A stretch of 64,000 nucleotides of DNA from assembly GCA_964389525.1 (NCBI GenBank), contig CAYMEX010000002.1, forward strand, positions 62,001 through 126,000, read 5' to 3'. The notes under the pieces are model-generated. The model saw nothing but the letters and a program-made list of their open reading frames with translations. It was not told where the DNA came from and did not search any database. Source of the DNA: JAFLTL01 sp964389525 (GTDB taxonomy: Bacteria; Bacteroidota; Bacteroidia; Bacteroidales; Muribaculaceae). Each line of letters opens with the position of its first letter. Position 1 is the stretch's first letter. Below are positions 26,603 to 35,064 of this stretch, piece by piece. The translations under genes and the position numbers were made by a program.

Positions 26603-27559
26603 TCACAATTTCTCGATTACACCTGTCACAAGAGTCGCGCCACGTCCCAGGAGCCTTTCCGCCGCGGCAATCGTGCGCAGTTTCCGGCGTGACACCGCGC
26701 CATAGCCCTCAATACTCTCAAGCAGCCTTTCCGATAGACCGATTTCACCCTCCCTTGCATAGTCACCCGCAAGCACCGCACCCTTCATATCTATAAGTCT
26801 CACGACACGGTCAAGTCCGCGACATCGGGCATGTTCCCTCGACTTCGCCATTGCCGCCTCTCTGAGGCCCGCTTTTGAGGAAAAGCTGGCACCTGTTATT
26901 GAATCTTCATGCTCGGTCACTGTCACAGTCGGAAGCCCCGCTTTGTATGCGAGTCTTGCCCCGCCGGCGACAATCCTCACCGACAGCTCCCAGTCGTTCC
27001 ACACCTCGATATCCTCATCCCAGCCGCCGGCATTGACCACGGTGTCACGGCGGCAGCAGTAACGTTGCGTCGACAACATGCCACGCACGATCACATTAAA
27101 CCATACATCCCTTCCGGCCATTGCACGGTGTACGCCAAGTCTACCGCCACGCCCTACGTAATACACATCCCAGCATATCACATCTGCATCCGAGACTTCA
27201 ATTGCCCTGACCACACTTTGCAGGTGACCGGCCGACATAATATCGTCGCTGTCAAAAAACATCACCCACTCCCCTCCGGCTGCCGAAAGACCGAGATTGC
27301 GGGCCGCACAAGCCCCGCGCCGTGACTCATGAAGCACCTGCACGTCGAGCCACGCCGGAGCATCTCTCTCCACCCACTCCGCGATTAACCCGCGGCTCCC
27401 GTCAGTCGAACCGTTGTCCACGATCACCAGACCCACTTTTCCGTGAGGCAGATCGGCCTGCTCCGATATCGAGCGCAGAGTGTCACGCAGGAGATCAATG
27501 CGGTTAAACACCGGCATAACCACCGTCAAAAGCTCACCAACGGTCTTATCGTGTTCCAT
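26603..27559 (-). CDS. Glycosyltransferase family 2
   Basis: 318 residues from the ATG at 27557-27559 (MEHDKTVGELLTVVMPVFNR); a start 57 bases upstream is possible but adds residues unlike the family. The GT-A fold motifs are clear: VVMPVFNR at the start, VDNGSTDGS, the acceptor-loop region CAARNLGL, and FFDSDD as the metal-binding DxD. It transfers a sugar from a nucleotide donor, probably to a surface polysaccharide or glycolipid. No partner glycan genes are adjacent, so its substrate is open. It is preceded by the head-GIN genes on the same strand and followed by the palindrome island. Confidence 0.87.
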   Translation of the reverse strand: MEHDKTVGELLTVVMPVFNRIDLLRDTLRSISEQADLPHGKVGLVIVDNGSTDGSRGLIAEWVERDAPAWLDVQVLHESRRGACAARNLGLSAAGGEWVMFFDSDDIMSAGHLQSVVRAIEVSDADVICWDVYYVGRGGRLGVHRAMAGRDVWFNVIVRGMLSTQRYCCRRDTVVNAGGWDEDIEVWNDWELSVRIVAGGARLAYKAGLPTVTVTEHEDSITGASFSSKAGLREAAMAKSREHARCRGLDRVVRLIDMKGAVLAGDYAREGEIGLSERLLESIEGYGAVSRRKLRTIAAAERLLGRGATLVTGVIEKL

Positions 27560-27638
27560 ACCGCTAAAAATACGAATTTCCCCCGAGGTAAAGCCCCCCG
27601 GAGGAAAAACAATCATTCAATAACTAATCAATTCATCC

Positions 27639-28505
27639 TTACTTCACTGAAACTCGTCCTCCCGACGAGGCACTTTTCTTGACCTTATCTTTAACTGTGA
27701 GATTGCTGCCTCCGACCGAGCCGCCAGACGAAGCCTGAAGGTCGGCATTGTCAGCCTTGCCGTTGACAGAGACATTGGCTGCCGATGAGGCCGAGGCCGA
27801 AAGCGTCTTTATATCACAGTCCTTTACCTTTATCGAGCCGGCCGATGAACCGTCGAAATCAAACGTTCCGCCAATAGCCTTGCCGATCGTTATTTTTGCG
27901 GCCGACGATACTTCGATCTCTCCTTTCTCAGCTTCGATCGTCTCGGCGGCGACATGTGAGGCCGACGATGCCTCGATCGAAACTTCATATGCCTTTACCG
28001 GCTTCTGGAACTCCACTTTGGCGGCAGAACTGATGTCTACATCAAGCTCACCCTTGAGATTGATAGGAGATTCCACTATGATGTGGCCGGCCGAGCTTGC
28101 TTCATATTCACCGATCTGAGGACCGCTGACAACGACCGTAGTGTTCATATTGCCGTTGGCCTGTATATCTTCGTCGATTGTAATTCTGAGAGTCCCTTTT
28201 TTCACAGTCACAACCACATAGTCCATGATATTCTTCGGAGCGGTAACCTCTGCCGTAGGGGTGCCGGCCGTTACGCGATAAATCACTTTCACTCCACGGT
28301 TCACGTCGATCTCCGTGAACTTCTCGTCGATTCTGAGGCTGTTTGTCAACATCTCCTTCGACGGAGTGATGCGCTTCTGGTTGAAGCCGAAGATTGAAGC
28401 GTCGATCTCATGGTTGCTGAATGCGAAGCACGTTGCTGCGGCAAGCAGACACACAGCCACGACCACTACCGGGCTTGTCAGTGCATGTATGATATTCTTT
28501 CTCAT
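27639..28505 (-). CDS. Head-GIN domain protein (DUF2807), exported
   Basis: 288 residues. The N-terminal hydrophobic segment (VVVVAVCLLAAATCFAF) is a signal peptide or anchor. The body is the DUF2807 head-GIN fold, a right-handed beta-helix visible as repeating turns: EASSAGHIIV, DISSAAKVEF, EASSASHVAA, EVSSAAKITI, DGSSAGSIKV, SASSAANVSV, QASSGGSVGG. It is a paralogue of the next gene upstream (28623-29408), arranged in tandem. The family is common in Bacteroidota envelopes and its function is unknown; adhesion or sensing has been suggested. A TAAATTTG -7-like box lies upstream at 28578-28585 (minus), so it may have its own promoter. Confidence 0.87.
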   Translation of the reverse strand: MRKNIIHALTSPVVVVAVCLLAAATCFAFSNHEIDASIFGFNQKRITPSKEMLTNSLRIDEKFTEIDVNRGVKVIYRVTAGTPTAEVTAPKNIMDYVVVTVKKGTLRITIDEDIQANGNMNTTVVVSGPQIGEYEASSAGHIIVESPINLKGELDVDISSAAKVEFQKPVKAYEVSIEASSASHVAAETIEAEKGEIEVSSAAKITIGKAIGGTFDFDGSSAGSIKVKDCDIKTLSASASSAANVSVNGKADNADLQASSGGSVGGSNLTVKDKVKKSASSGGRVSVK

Positions 28506-28622
28506 TTTTGTGAGTTATTTCGTTGTTTCGTTCTATTATTTTGACGCGGATGTGGCATGATTTGTTACATCGCGATGCAAATTTATTTCACCTGTGAGCC
28601 ATAAAAAGTGTTAAATGGCCAC

Positions 28623-29408
28623 TTATCGCGATATCTCGCCGCCGATCGAAGCCTTAACTTCTGAATAATTGTCGACTTTCAGATTCTTCAGATTGATCTC
28701 GCCACCTGCCGAAGCCTTGGCCGATACGGTCTTGGCTTTACCCGCAACCTCGATTTCTCCGCCGGCCGACGCTTTGATCGTAAGTTCGATGGCGTTGACA
28801 TTACTGATACGCATCTCGGCGCCCGCGCTCGATTTCAGCAAGCCGCTGTCGACTTTTGTCAGGCCGTTCATATTCATTTCTCCGCCGGCCGAAGATGACA
28901 CTTCAAGCGTGTTGGCTTTGATCTCGTTGTAGAAGTTAGCGATACCGCCGGCCGAGCAGTTCACATCCATCGTTCCGGAGACATTCACGTCAGAGTTGAC
29001 ATTCACCGTCGCTCCGGCGCTCACATTGTAGTTGGCCGGGATCGCTCCTGTGAGATCGACAACGACATTCTCGCCCTTCAGGCTGATGTTCTCCGAGAAC
29101 TTGACAGTAAGCACACCCTTCTCCACTTTAAGTTCCGTCAGATCCACTATGTTCGCCGGACCGCTGATCACAGCCTTGGACGCTCCCGTGCCTGCCTTCA
29201 TATTCACGGTTATGCCGCAGACAGCCTTTATCGTCTCATACTTCCCGTCTACAGTCACATTGCGTGTGCTGTGTTCCGACGACGAAACAACCTTCTTTCC
29301 GTTGCCCCACACATTAAAGTCCTTCATCTCCGAGGCGTTAGCGCTCACACTGCATCCCATAGCCACCAGAGCGGCTGCAAGTATTTTTGTAAACTTTCTC
29401 ATCATCAT
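28623..29408 (-). CDS. Head-GIN domain protein (DUF2807), exported, paralogue
   Basis: 261 residues; three successive ATG codons (29408, 29405, 29402) could start it. The signal peptide is KFTKILAAALVAMGCSVSANA. The beta-helix repeats have an SAGG/SAGA pattern (NVSAGATVNV, NCSAGGIANF, SSSAGGEMNM, KSSAGAEMRI, KASAGGEIEV, KASAGGEINL, KASIGGEISR), clearly related to the SSA turns of the next gene. Its own upstream side faces folC divergently across 114 bases. The function is unknown. The C-terminus ends inside a repeat turn, as in its neighbour. Confidence 0.87.
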   Translation of the reverse strand: MMMRKFTKILAAALVAMGCSVSANASEMKDFNVWGNGKKVVSSSEHSTRNVTVDGKYETIKAVCGITVNMKAGTGASKAVISGPANIVDLTELKVEKGVLTVKFSENISLKGENVVVDLTGAIPANYNVSAGATVNVNSDVNVSGTMDVNCSAGGIANFYNEIKANTLEVSSSAGGEMNMNGLTKVDSGLLKSSAGAEMRISNVNAIELTIKASAGGEIEVAGKAKTVSAKASAGGEINLKNLKVDNYSEVKASIGGEISR

Positions 29409-29510
29409 AGTTACGTTATATGTTTTTATTATTTGACGAATAACATGCCCCGATAGTTACATCAATTCACGATTTTTTTCAAAAAAATCCTCTTTCTCGC
29501 TACTATCGCC

Positions 29511-29518
29511 TAATTTTG
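29511..29518 (+). promoter_or_regulatory. -7 box immediately before the folC start
   Basis: TAATTTTG matches TAnnTTTG and ends four bases before the ATG at 29523, so a transcript started here would have almost no leader. The -33 element is weak. The second ATG at 29535 is an alternative start. Confidence 0.5.
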
Positions 29519-29522
29519 CAGC

Positions 29523-30824
29523 ATGACAAACCACATGACCTATCAGGAAGCAGTAGATTATCTCTACAATGCGACTCCGCAGTTTCAGCAGATAGGAGCC
29601 GCGGCATATAAGCCCGGACTCGACACCGTGCGGGCTCTATCACGACTCAACGGCGACACCCATACCACATACCCGACAATACACATTGCCGGGACAAACG
29701 GCAAAGGATCGACGGCACACACTATTGCGGCCGTCCTGCAGGCTGCCGGATACCGCGTCGGGCTCTTCACATCGCCGCACCTCGTCGACTTCCGAGAGCG
29801 CATACGCGTCAACGGCGAGAAGATACCGCAGGCCGAAGTCACTGCATGGCTTGAAAAATACATTGCGGCGTCTCCATCGCTCTCCCCCTCGTTTTTCGAG
29901 CTCACCACTGTGCTTGCTTTCGACTGGTTTGCAAAAGCCGGAGTCGACGTTGCCGTCATTGAGGTAGGACTCGGCGGACGGCTCGACTCCACAAACATCA
30001 TCACCCCGGTTCTGTCGGTGATAACAAACATATCGTTCGACCACACCGCGCAGCTCGGCAACACACTTTCGGCCATCGCCTCAGAGAAAGCCGGAATTAT
30101 CAAGCACGGCATTCCTGCCATACTTGGCGAAGGCGACATCCCCGAGGTGCGCGACACCATTGCCGCAAAGGCACGCGAAGTCGGAGCACCGTTCACCGTT
30201 GCATCCGATCAGCCGGTATTCAGCAAGGCGATGCGCTCCGGCGAAACGGTCACATACCTCGACACCCCCTTCGGTCCGCGCATCACCGCACAGCTCTCAG
30301 GCGAATGCCAGACGCGCAACGCGGCCACCATCTTCACCGCGCTGCTGCAGCTCCGTCAGGCAGGATTCAACATCCCCAACGCCGCCGTAGCCCGCGGCTT
30401 CGCCGAAGTCTGCTCCCTTACCGGGCTTGCCGGACGATGGATGCGGCTTGCCGGTTCGCCCGTCACGATTGCCGATACAGGACACAACGTAGGCGGCTGG
30501 CAATATCTTGCCGACTCGCTCTCCGCGTGGCCCACAGGCAAGGTCAGGTGTATCCTCGGTTTTGTCAACGACAAAGACATCAATTCCATCCTCTCGCTTT
30601 TGCCACGCAACGCCGTCTACTACTTCACCCGAGCCTCAGTGCCGCGTGCGTTCGATCCGCAGTTGCTGCTCGAGGCCGCACGAAACCACGGCATCGACGG
30701 CACTACATTCCCCGACGTGGCCGGTGCCATTGCTGCCGCACGTGCCGACGCCAACGACGACGACCTCATCTTCATCGGAGGAAGCACATTTATCGTCGCC
30801 GACGCCCTTGCCTCCCTCTCCTGA
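29523..30824 (+). CDS. folC: Folylpolyglutamate synthase / dihydrofolate synthase
   Basis: 433 residues, the usual length. The Mur-ligase-type ATP-binding loop IAGTNGKGST lies near residue 57. The family segments RVGLFTSPHLVDFRERIRV, FFELTTVLAFDWFA, VEVGLGGRLDSTNI and the C-terminal DTGHNVGGWQ follow in order. It adds L-glutamate to dihydropteroate and then to reduced folates. It is divergent from the head-GIN genes and convergent with trxA, so it is a single-gene unit. The ATG at 29523 is only four bases from a -7 box. Confidence 0.95.
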   Translation: MTNHMTYQEAVDYLYNATPQFQQIGAAAYKPGLDTVRALSRLNGDTHTTYPTIHIAGTNGKGSTAHTIAAVLQAAGYRVGLFTSPHLVDFRERIRVNGEKIPQAEVTAWLEKYIAASPSLSPSFFELTTVLAFDWFAKAGVDVAVIEVGLGGRLDSTNIITPVLSVITNISFDHTAQLGNTLSAIASEKAGIIKHGIPAILGEGDIPEVRDTIAAKAREVGAPFTVASDQPVFSKAMRSGETVTYLDTPFGPRITAQLSGECQTRNAATIFTALLQLRQAGFNIPNAAVARGFAEVCSLTGLAGRWMRLAGSPVTIADTGHNVGGWQYLADSLSAWPTGKVRCILGFVNDKDINSILSLLPRNAVYYFTRASVPRAFDPQLLLEAARNHGIDGTTFPDVAGAIAAARADANDDDLIFIGGSTFIVADALASLS

Positions 30825-30841
30825 TCACCCTCTGTTGCAAC

Positions 30842-30873
30842 AAAAAACACGGGCGTGCCATGCGGCACGCCCG
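30842..30873 (-). terminator. Terminator of the dnaE-trxA operon
   Basis: CGGGCGTGCC (30850-30859) pairs with GGCACGCCCG (30864-30873) across a four-base loop. On the minus strand it is followed by GTGTTTTTTG, so it mainly serves trxA. On the plus strand the T-run is poor. Confidence 0.8.
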
Positions 30874-30902
30874 ATCTGTTGTCTTCTGCTTGTATGGCTT
30901 AA

Positions 30903-31226
30903 TCAGAGAGCGAGAAGCTCCTCGATCTTTGCCTTGAGCACTTCCTTGGTCTGAAGTCCGGCCAGACGGATATCAGTTTTCTTGCCGTCCTTGAAAAACA
31001 GCAGAGTCGGGATAGCCATCACGCGGTACTTCATTGCGAGATCGTTTTCCTCGTCGATGTTGTACTTGCCTATTACGACACGGCCGTCATACTCCTCTGC
31101 CATTGCATCCACAGCCGGACCCATTGCCTTGCAGGGGCCGCACCATGTAGCCCAGAAATCAATCACAACCGGTTTGCCCGACTCAATGATCTCGTTCACG
31201 TTTGCATCTGTAAATGTAAATGCCAT
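30903..31226 (-). CDS. trxA: Thioredoxin
   Basis: 107 residues, the standard length, with the redox-active WCGPC motif (Cys29 and Cys32) and the cis-proline segment MAIPTLLFFKDG. It is a cytoplasmic disulfide reductase. It starts 40 bases after the dnaE stop on the same strand, and no terminator lies between, so it is probably co-transcribed with dnaE; this pairing is also seen in related Bacteroidales. Confidence 0.96.
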   Translation of the reverse strand: MAFTFTDANVNEIIESGKPVVIDFWATWCGPCKAMGPAVDAMAEEYDGRVVIGKYNIDEENDLAMKYRVMAIPTLLFFKDGKKTDIRLAGLQTKEVLKAKIEELLAL

Positions 31227-31266
31227 AACTTCTTACTATTATTGTTTGTTTATGATTTGTCAAACC

Positions 31267-34200
31267 TCACGACACCCTGTAGTCAAGCTCCATCTCGTCG
31301 AGAGTCTCCAGGAGCTTTCGCGTTAGAGGCATCTTCTTACCGGCGTCAAGACGGATGACACGGTTTGACTCCGCGTCAAACACCCTGAACGACCAGTTTA
31401 TCTTTCCCACTTCATTGTCTGCCTGATCTTTCTTGACACACTCCTTCAGCGTGCCCATAAAATCTGAGTTGAGCATCGTGGGCACTACATCGACCGTGAG
31501 CTGATGCAGCATGCGGCCCTGCATGTCGCTTAGCCACTGCATATCCACGATCTTCATTCTAAGGTCGCCGTTATATCCCTTGTGCCACGCGAGTTTGGCA
31601 TAGATAGCCGAGCCGGCGGTGCCGAAACTCGAGTACAGCTTGAAGTCGTCGCCAAACAGTCGCAGCTCGTAGGTGCCCATGAAGTCCTCCAGCTTCATAA
31701 TGCCGAAGAAAGAGCCCTTTTTGGTCAGCTTCTTTTCAAAATCCACAACCATGCCGCCGATGCACACCTCAGCGCCGTCAGCTATATGGTTCTCGATTTC
31801 CGAGAGAGGAGTAAGAGCATGCGTCAGTTCAACGTAGAACGGATCAAGAGGATTGGCCGACAGATACATGCCCACGAGTTCCTTCTCCTTCTCGAGCCTT
31901 ACGGCAGGTATCCATTCGATGCCGGGTTTCACCGGCGGACGCCCCGACGTGTTTATTTCGGGGTCTGTCATGCCGAAAAGTGAGGCTTCGGCTCTCTGCG
32001 ATGCCTGCTGGAATGCGTTGCCGTAGCGAAGCAGATTCTCGGCAAAAGTCTCGTCGCGGTTGTTTTTCTCAAGATAATCCTCGCGCTTTATACCCTCGAA
32101 GCAGTCGAATGCGCCGGCAAGAGCAAGCGACTCAAACACACGGCGGTTGAGACCGCCCATCGGCACACGCTCCACAAAATCATAGATCGACTCAAAGGCT
32201 CCGCCACGCTGACGCTCCTCGATGATGCCGGCCACCACATTCTCGCCGACACCCTTGATTGCCGATAGACCGAAACGTATCTCACCCTTCTTGTTGACAC
32301 CGAACTTGCTGAAACTTTCATTCACGCTCGGACCCTTTACAGGTATCTTCAGTGCCTTGCACTCGTCCATAAAACCGCGGAGCTTGCCTATGTCCGCACT
32401 GTTTCGCGACAGCACCGCGGCCATGTACTCGGGAGTATAGTTGGCCTTAAGCCACGCCGTCTGGTAGGCCACCCAGCTGTAGCACGTCGCATGACTCTTA
32501 TTGAACGCATAGGATGCGAACTTCTCCCAGTCGGCCCATATCTTCTCAAGCACCTCCGGGTCATGCCCGTTGGCCTTGCCACCCTCCAGGAACTTGCCTT
32601 TAAGGTGATTCATCTTGTCGATGAGCTTCTTACCCATCGCCTTACGCAGCGTGTCGCTCTCGCCGCGGGTGAAGTTTGCGAGAAGTCGCGACAGAAGCAT
32701 CACCTGCTCCTGATACACCGTCACACCATACGTATCCTTCAGATAACGCTCCATGATAGGTATGTCGTAGACAATCTCCTTGCGGCCATGCTTGCGCGCA
32801 ATGAACTCCGGGATATAGTCCATGGGGCCCGGACGGTAAAGCGCGTTCATCGCTATCAGATCCTCGAAAGTCGACGGCTGAAGTTCCCTAAGATACTTCT
32901 GCATGCCGGCCGACTCAAACTGGAACGTGCCGAACGTCCTTCCCTGGCAGTATAGCTTATATGTGGCGGGGTCGTCGATCGGTATATTGTCCATGTCGAG
33001 ATCGATGCCTCGCGTCAGCTTCACGTTTCTTACGGCGTCTTTTATGATCGAGAGTGTTTTCAGGCCGAGAAAGTCCATCTTGATAAGACCCGTCTCCTCG
33101 ATCACACGCCCCTCATACTGGGTGACGAGCAGCTTGCCCTCCTGCTTATCGGTTGCAGTCGACACAGGCACCCAGTCTGTTATATCGTCGCGGCAGATGA
33201 TCACGCCACAGGCATGCACGCCCGTGTTTCTCACATTCCCCTCAAGCTGCCGCGCATATTGCAGAGTCTCTACGATAAGAGGATTAGTGCTGCGCAGCTC
33301 ATTCTGAAAGTCAGGCAGATACTCATAGCAGTTCTTCAGATTGATCTTGAGCTCCTTGCCGTTGACCTCAGGCATATGGGCTGGCACGAGTTTGGCCAGA
33401 CGGTCGCTCTCGGCGAGCGGAAGCTGCTCGACACGGGCAACATCCTTGATAGCCAGCTTTGTGGCCATTGTGCCGTAAGTGATGATATGAGCCACCTTCT
33501 CCTCGCCGTACTTCTCCGTCACGTAGCGCAGCACATCGGCTCGTCCGTCGTCATCGAAGTCAATGTCAATATCGGGAAGCGATATACGGTCAGGATTGAG
33601 AAAACGCTCGAAAAGCAGGTCATATTTCACCGGGTCGATCTGCGTGATGCCCAGACAGTATGCCACACACGAGCCGGCGGCCGATCCACGGCCGGGCCCG
33701 ACACTCACACCGAGCTTGCTCTTGGCAGCATTGATGAAGTCCTGCACGATAAGGAAGTAACCCGGGAAACCCATGGTTTTCATTATGTGCAGCTCAAAGT
33801 TTATGCGCTCGTCTATCTCCTGCGGCAGAGGATCGCCATAACGCTTCTTCGCTCCGTCATACGCCAGTTTGCGCAGATAGTCGGCCTCAAACTTTATTCG
33901 GTACAGTTTGTCGTAGCCGCCGAGTTTCTTGATCTTCTTCTCGGCGTCCTCGCGGCTCATCACCTCATTGCCGTTCTCGTCGCGGGTGAACTCGTTGAAA
34001 ATATCCTCGTCGGTCAGACGCTGTCTATACTCCTCCTCAGTGCCGAAATCGGCAGGAATCTCGAAGTTCGGCATGATGGGGCCGTGGTCAATCGAATATG
34101 TCTCGACCTTGCCGAGCACCTCAAGCGTGTTCGACAGCGACTCAGGTATATCACCGAAAAGACGGTTCATCTCCTCGGTCGTCTTCATCCACTCCTGCTT

Positions 34201-34968
34201 GGAGTAGAACATGCGGTTGTTGTCGGCGACAAACTTGTTGGTCGACACGCATATGAGACGGTCATGCGCCTCCGCGTCATCCTCGTTCACAAAATGAACG
34301 TCGTTGCTCGCTATCAGCTTTATGCCGAATTTACGGCTAAGCTCCACGAGCTTCTCGTTCACCTTCTCCTGCAGCGGGTAGGTCTCATGGTTGGCATTGG
34401 GCACAGTCGCCTTGTGACGCTGCATCTCCAGATAGTAGTCGTCGCCGAAAGTGTCCTTGTACCATGCGATCGACTCCTCGACCTTCTCCATGTTGCCCGA
34501 CAGGATAAGTTTGGGTATCTCGCCGCCCAGACATGCCGAGCACACAATCAGACCCTCGCGGTAAGCGGCCAGTTCTTTCTTGTCGGTACGCGGGTGGTAG
34601 TAAAATCCCTGCGTCCAGGCCTTGCTCACCAGTTTGCAGAGATTCTTGTATCCCCGCTGATTCTTTGCCAGCACGATAAGGTGATTGCCCTTATCGCCCG
34701 ATAGCCGCGTCTCAAGCCCATTTTCGGTCACATACATCTCGCAACCGAAAATGGGTTTGAATTCCGGCAGCCCCTGCTCGCGCAACTTTCCGTTTTTTTT
34801 GTTCACATAGTTGAACATCTCCTTCACGCCGTACATCACACCGTGGTCGGTCAGAGCGATACCCGGCATGCCGTCGGCTATCGCTTTATCAACCAAAGCC
34901 TCGATCGACGCCTGACCGTCGAGTATCGAGTATTGTGAGTGGACGTGAAGATGTACAAAAGGTTCCAA
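31267..34968 (-). CDS. dnaE: DNA polymerase III subunit alpha
   Basis: 1233 residues. The N-terminal PHP domain opens with FVHLHVHSQYSILDGQAS. The polymerase palm holds the catalytic aspartates in LPDIDIDFDDDGR (around residue 460), preceded by VGPGRGSAAGS. The fingers and tau-binding regions follow, with an OB-fold near the C-terminus. It is the replicative polymerase of the DnaE1 type. The start codon is TTG at 34966-34968; no in-frame ATG lies upstream, and the protein aligns with the usual N-terminus from this codon. The region just upstream contains a copy of the dispersed TGTAGGGG repeat. Confidence 0.96.
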   Translation of the reverse strand: MEPFVHLHVHSQYSILDGQASIEALVDKAIADGMPGIALTDHGVMYGVKEMFNYVNKKNGKLREQGLPEFKPIFGCEMYVTENGLETRLSGDKGNHLIVLAKNQRGYKNLCKLVSKAWTQGFYYHPRTDKKELAAYREGLIVCSACLGGEIPKLILSGNMEKVEESIAWYKDTFGDDYYLEMQRHKATVPNANHETYPLQEKVNEKLVELSRKFGIKLIASNDVHFVNEDDAEAHDRLICVSTNKFVADNNRMFYSKQEWMKTTEEMNRLFGDIPESLSNTLEVLGKVETYSIDHGPIMPNFEIPADFGTEEEYRQRLTDEDIFNEFTRDENGNEVMSREDAEKKIKKLGGYDKLYRIKFEADYLRKLAYDGAKKRYGDPLPQEIDERINFELHIMKTMGFPGYFLIVQDFINAAKSKLGVSVGPGRGSAAGSCVAYCLGITQIDPVKYDLLFERFLNPDRISLPDIDIDFDDDGRADVLRYVTEKYGEEKVAHIITYGTMATKLAIKDVARVEQLPLAESDRLAKLVPAHMPEVNGKELKINLKNCYEYLPDFQNELRSTNPLIVETLQYARQLEGNVRNTGVHACGVIICRDDITDWVPVSTATDKQEGKLLVTQYEGRVIEETGLIKMDFLGLKTLSIIKDAVRNVKLTRGIDLDMDNIPIDDPATYKLYCQGRTFGTFQFESAGMQKYLRELQPSTFEDLIAMNALYRPGPMDYIPEFIARKHGRKEIVYDIPIMERYLKDTYGVTVYQEQVMLLSRLLANFTRGESDTLRKAMGKKLIDKMNHLKGKFLEGGKANGHDPEVLEKIWADWEKFASYAFNKSHATCYSWVAYQTAWLKANYTPEYMAAVLSRNSADIGKLRGFMDECKALKIPVKGPSVNESFSKFGVNKKGEIRFGLSAIKGVGENVVAGIIEERQRGGAFESIYDFVERVPMGGLNRRVFESLALAGAFDCFEGIKREDYLEKNNRDETFAENLLRYGNAFQQASQRAEASLFGMTDPEINTSGRPPVKPGIEWIPAVRLEKEKELVGMYLSANPLDPFYVELTHALTPLSEIENHIADGAEVCIGGMVVDFEKKLTKKGSFFGIMKLEDFMGTYELRLFGDDFKLYSSFGTAGSAIYAKLAWHKGYNGDLRMKIVDMQWLSDMQGRMLHQLTVDVVPTMLNSDFMGTLKECVKKDQADNEVGKINWSFRVFDAESNRVIRLDAGKKMPLTRKLLETLDEMELDYRVS

Positions 34969-35001
34969 GGCAGAGGAATTTTTCAGTTAACAGTTTAGCA
35001 A

Positions 35002-35026
35002 TGTAGGGGCGTGCGAAAGTACGCCC
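35002..35026. repeat. Dispersed TGTAGGGG hairpin unit
   Basis: TGTAGGGGCGTGCGAAAGT (35002-35020) matches 17 of 19 bases of one end of the element at 14703-14780. It continues into a hairpin GGCGTGC-GAAA-GTACGCC with one G-T wobble. It sits in the 95-base gap between the M13 peptidase gene and dnaE. Confidence 0.65.
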
Positions 35027-35051
35027 AAAGCGTATTTCTCACACAACCACA

Positions 35052-35064
35052 TATTGAAGTGATT
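35052..35064. repeat. ATTGAAGTGATTT 13-mer, copy 1
   Basis: One of three copies in the window; the others are at 59548 (last bases differ) and 61690. This one overlaps the last base of the M13 peptidase stop codon. Confidence 0.5.

Noticed and set aside
33214..34704. A 496-codon frame antisense to dnaE, and similar long antisense frames opposite the M13 peptidase (35187-36617), glgP (18587-19771) and hisCB (56278-57414)
   Set aside because: All are shadows of well-identified genes and show no recognisable protein features.
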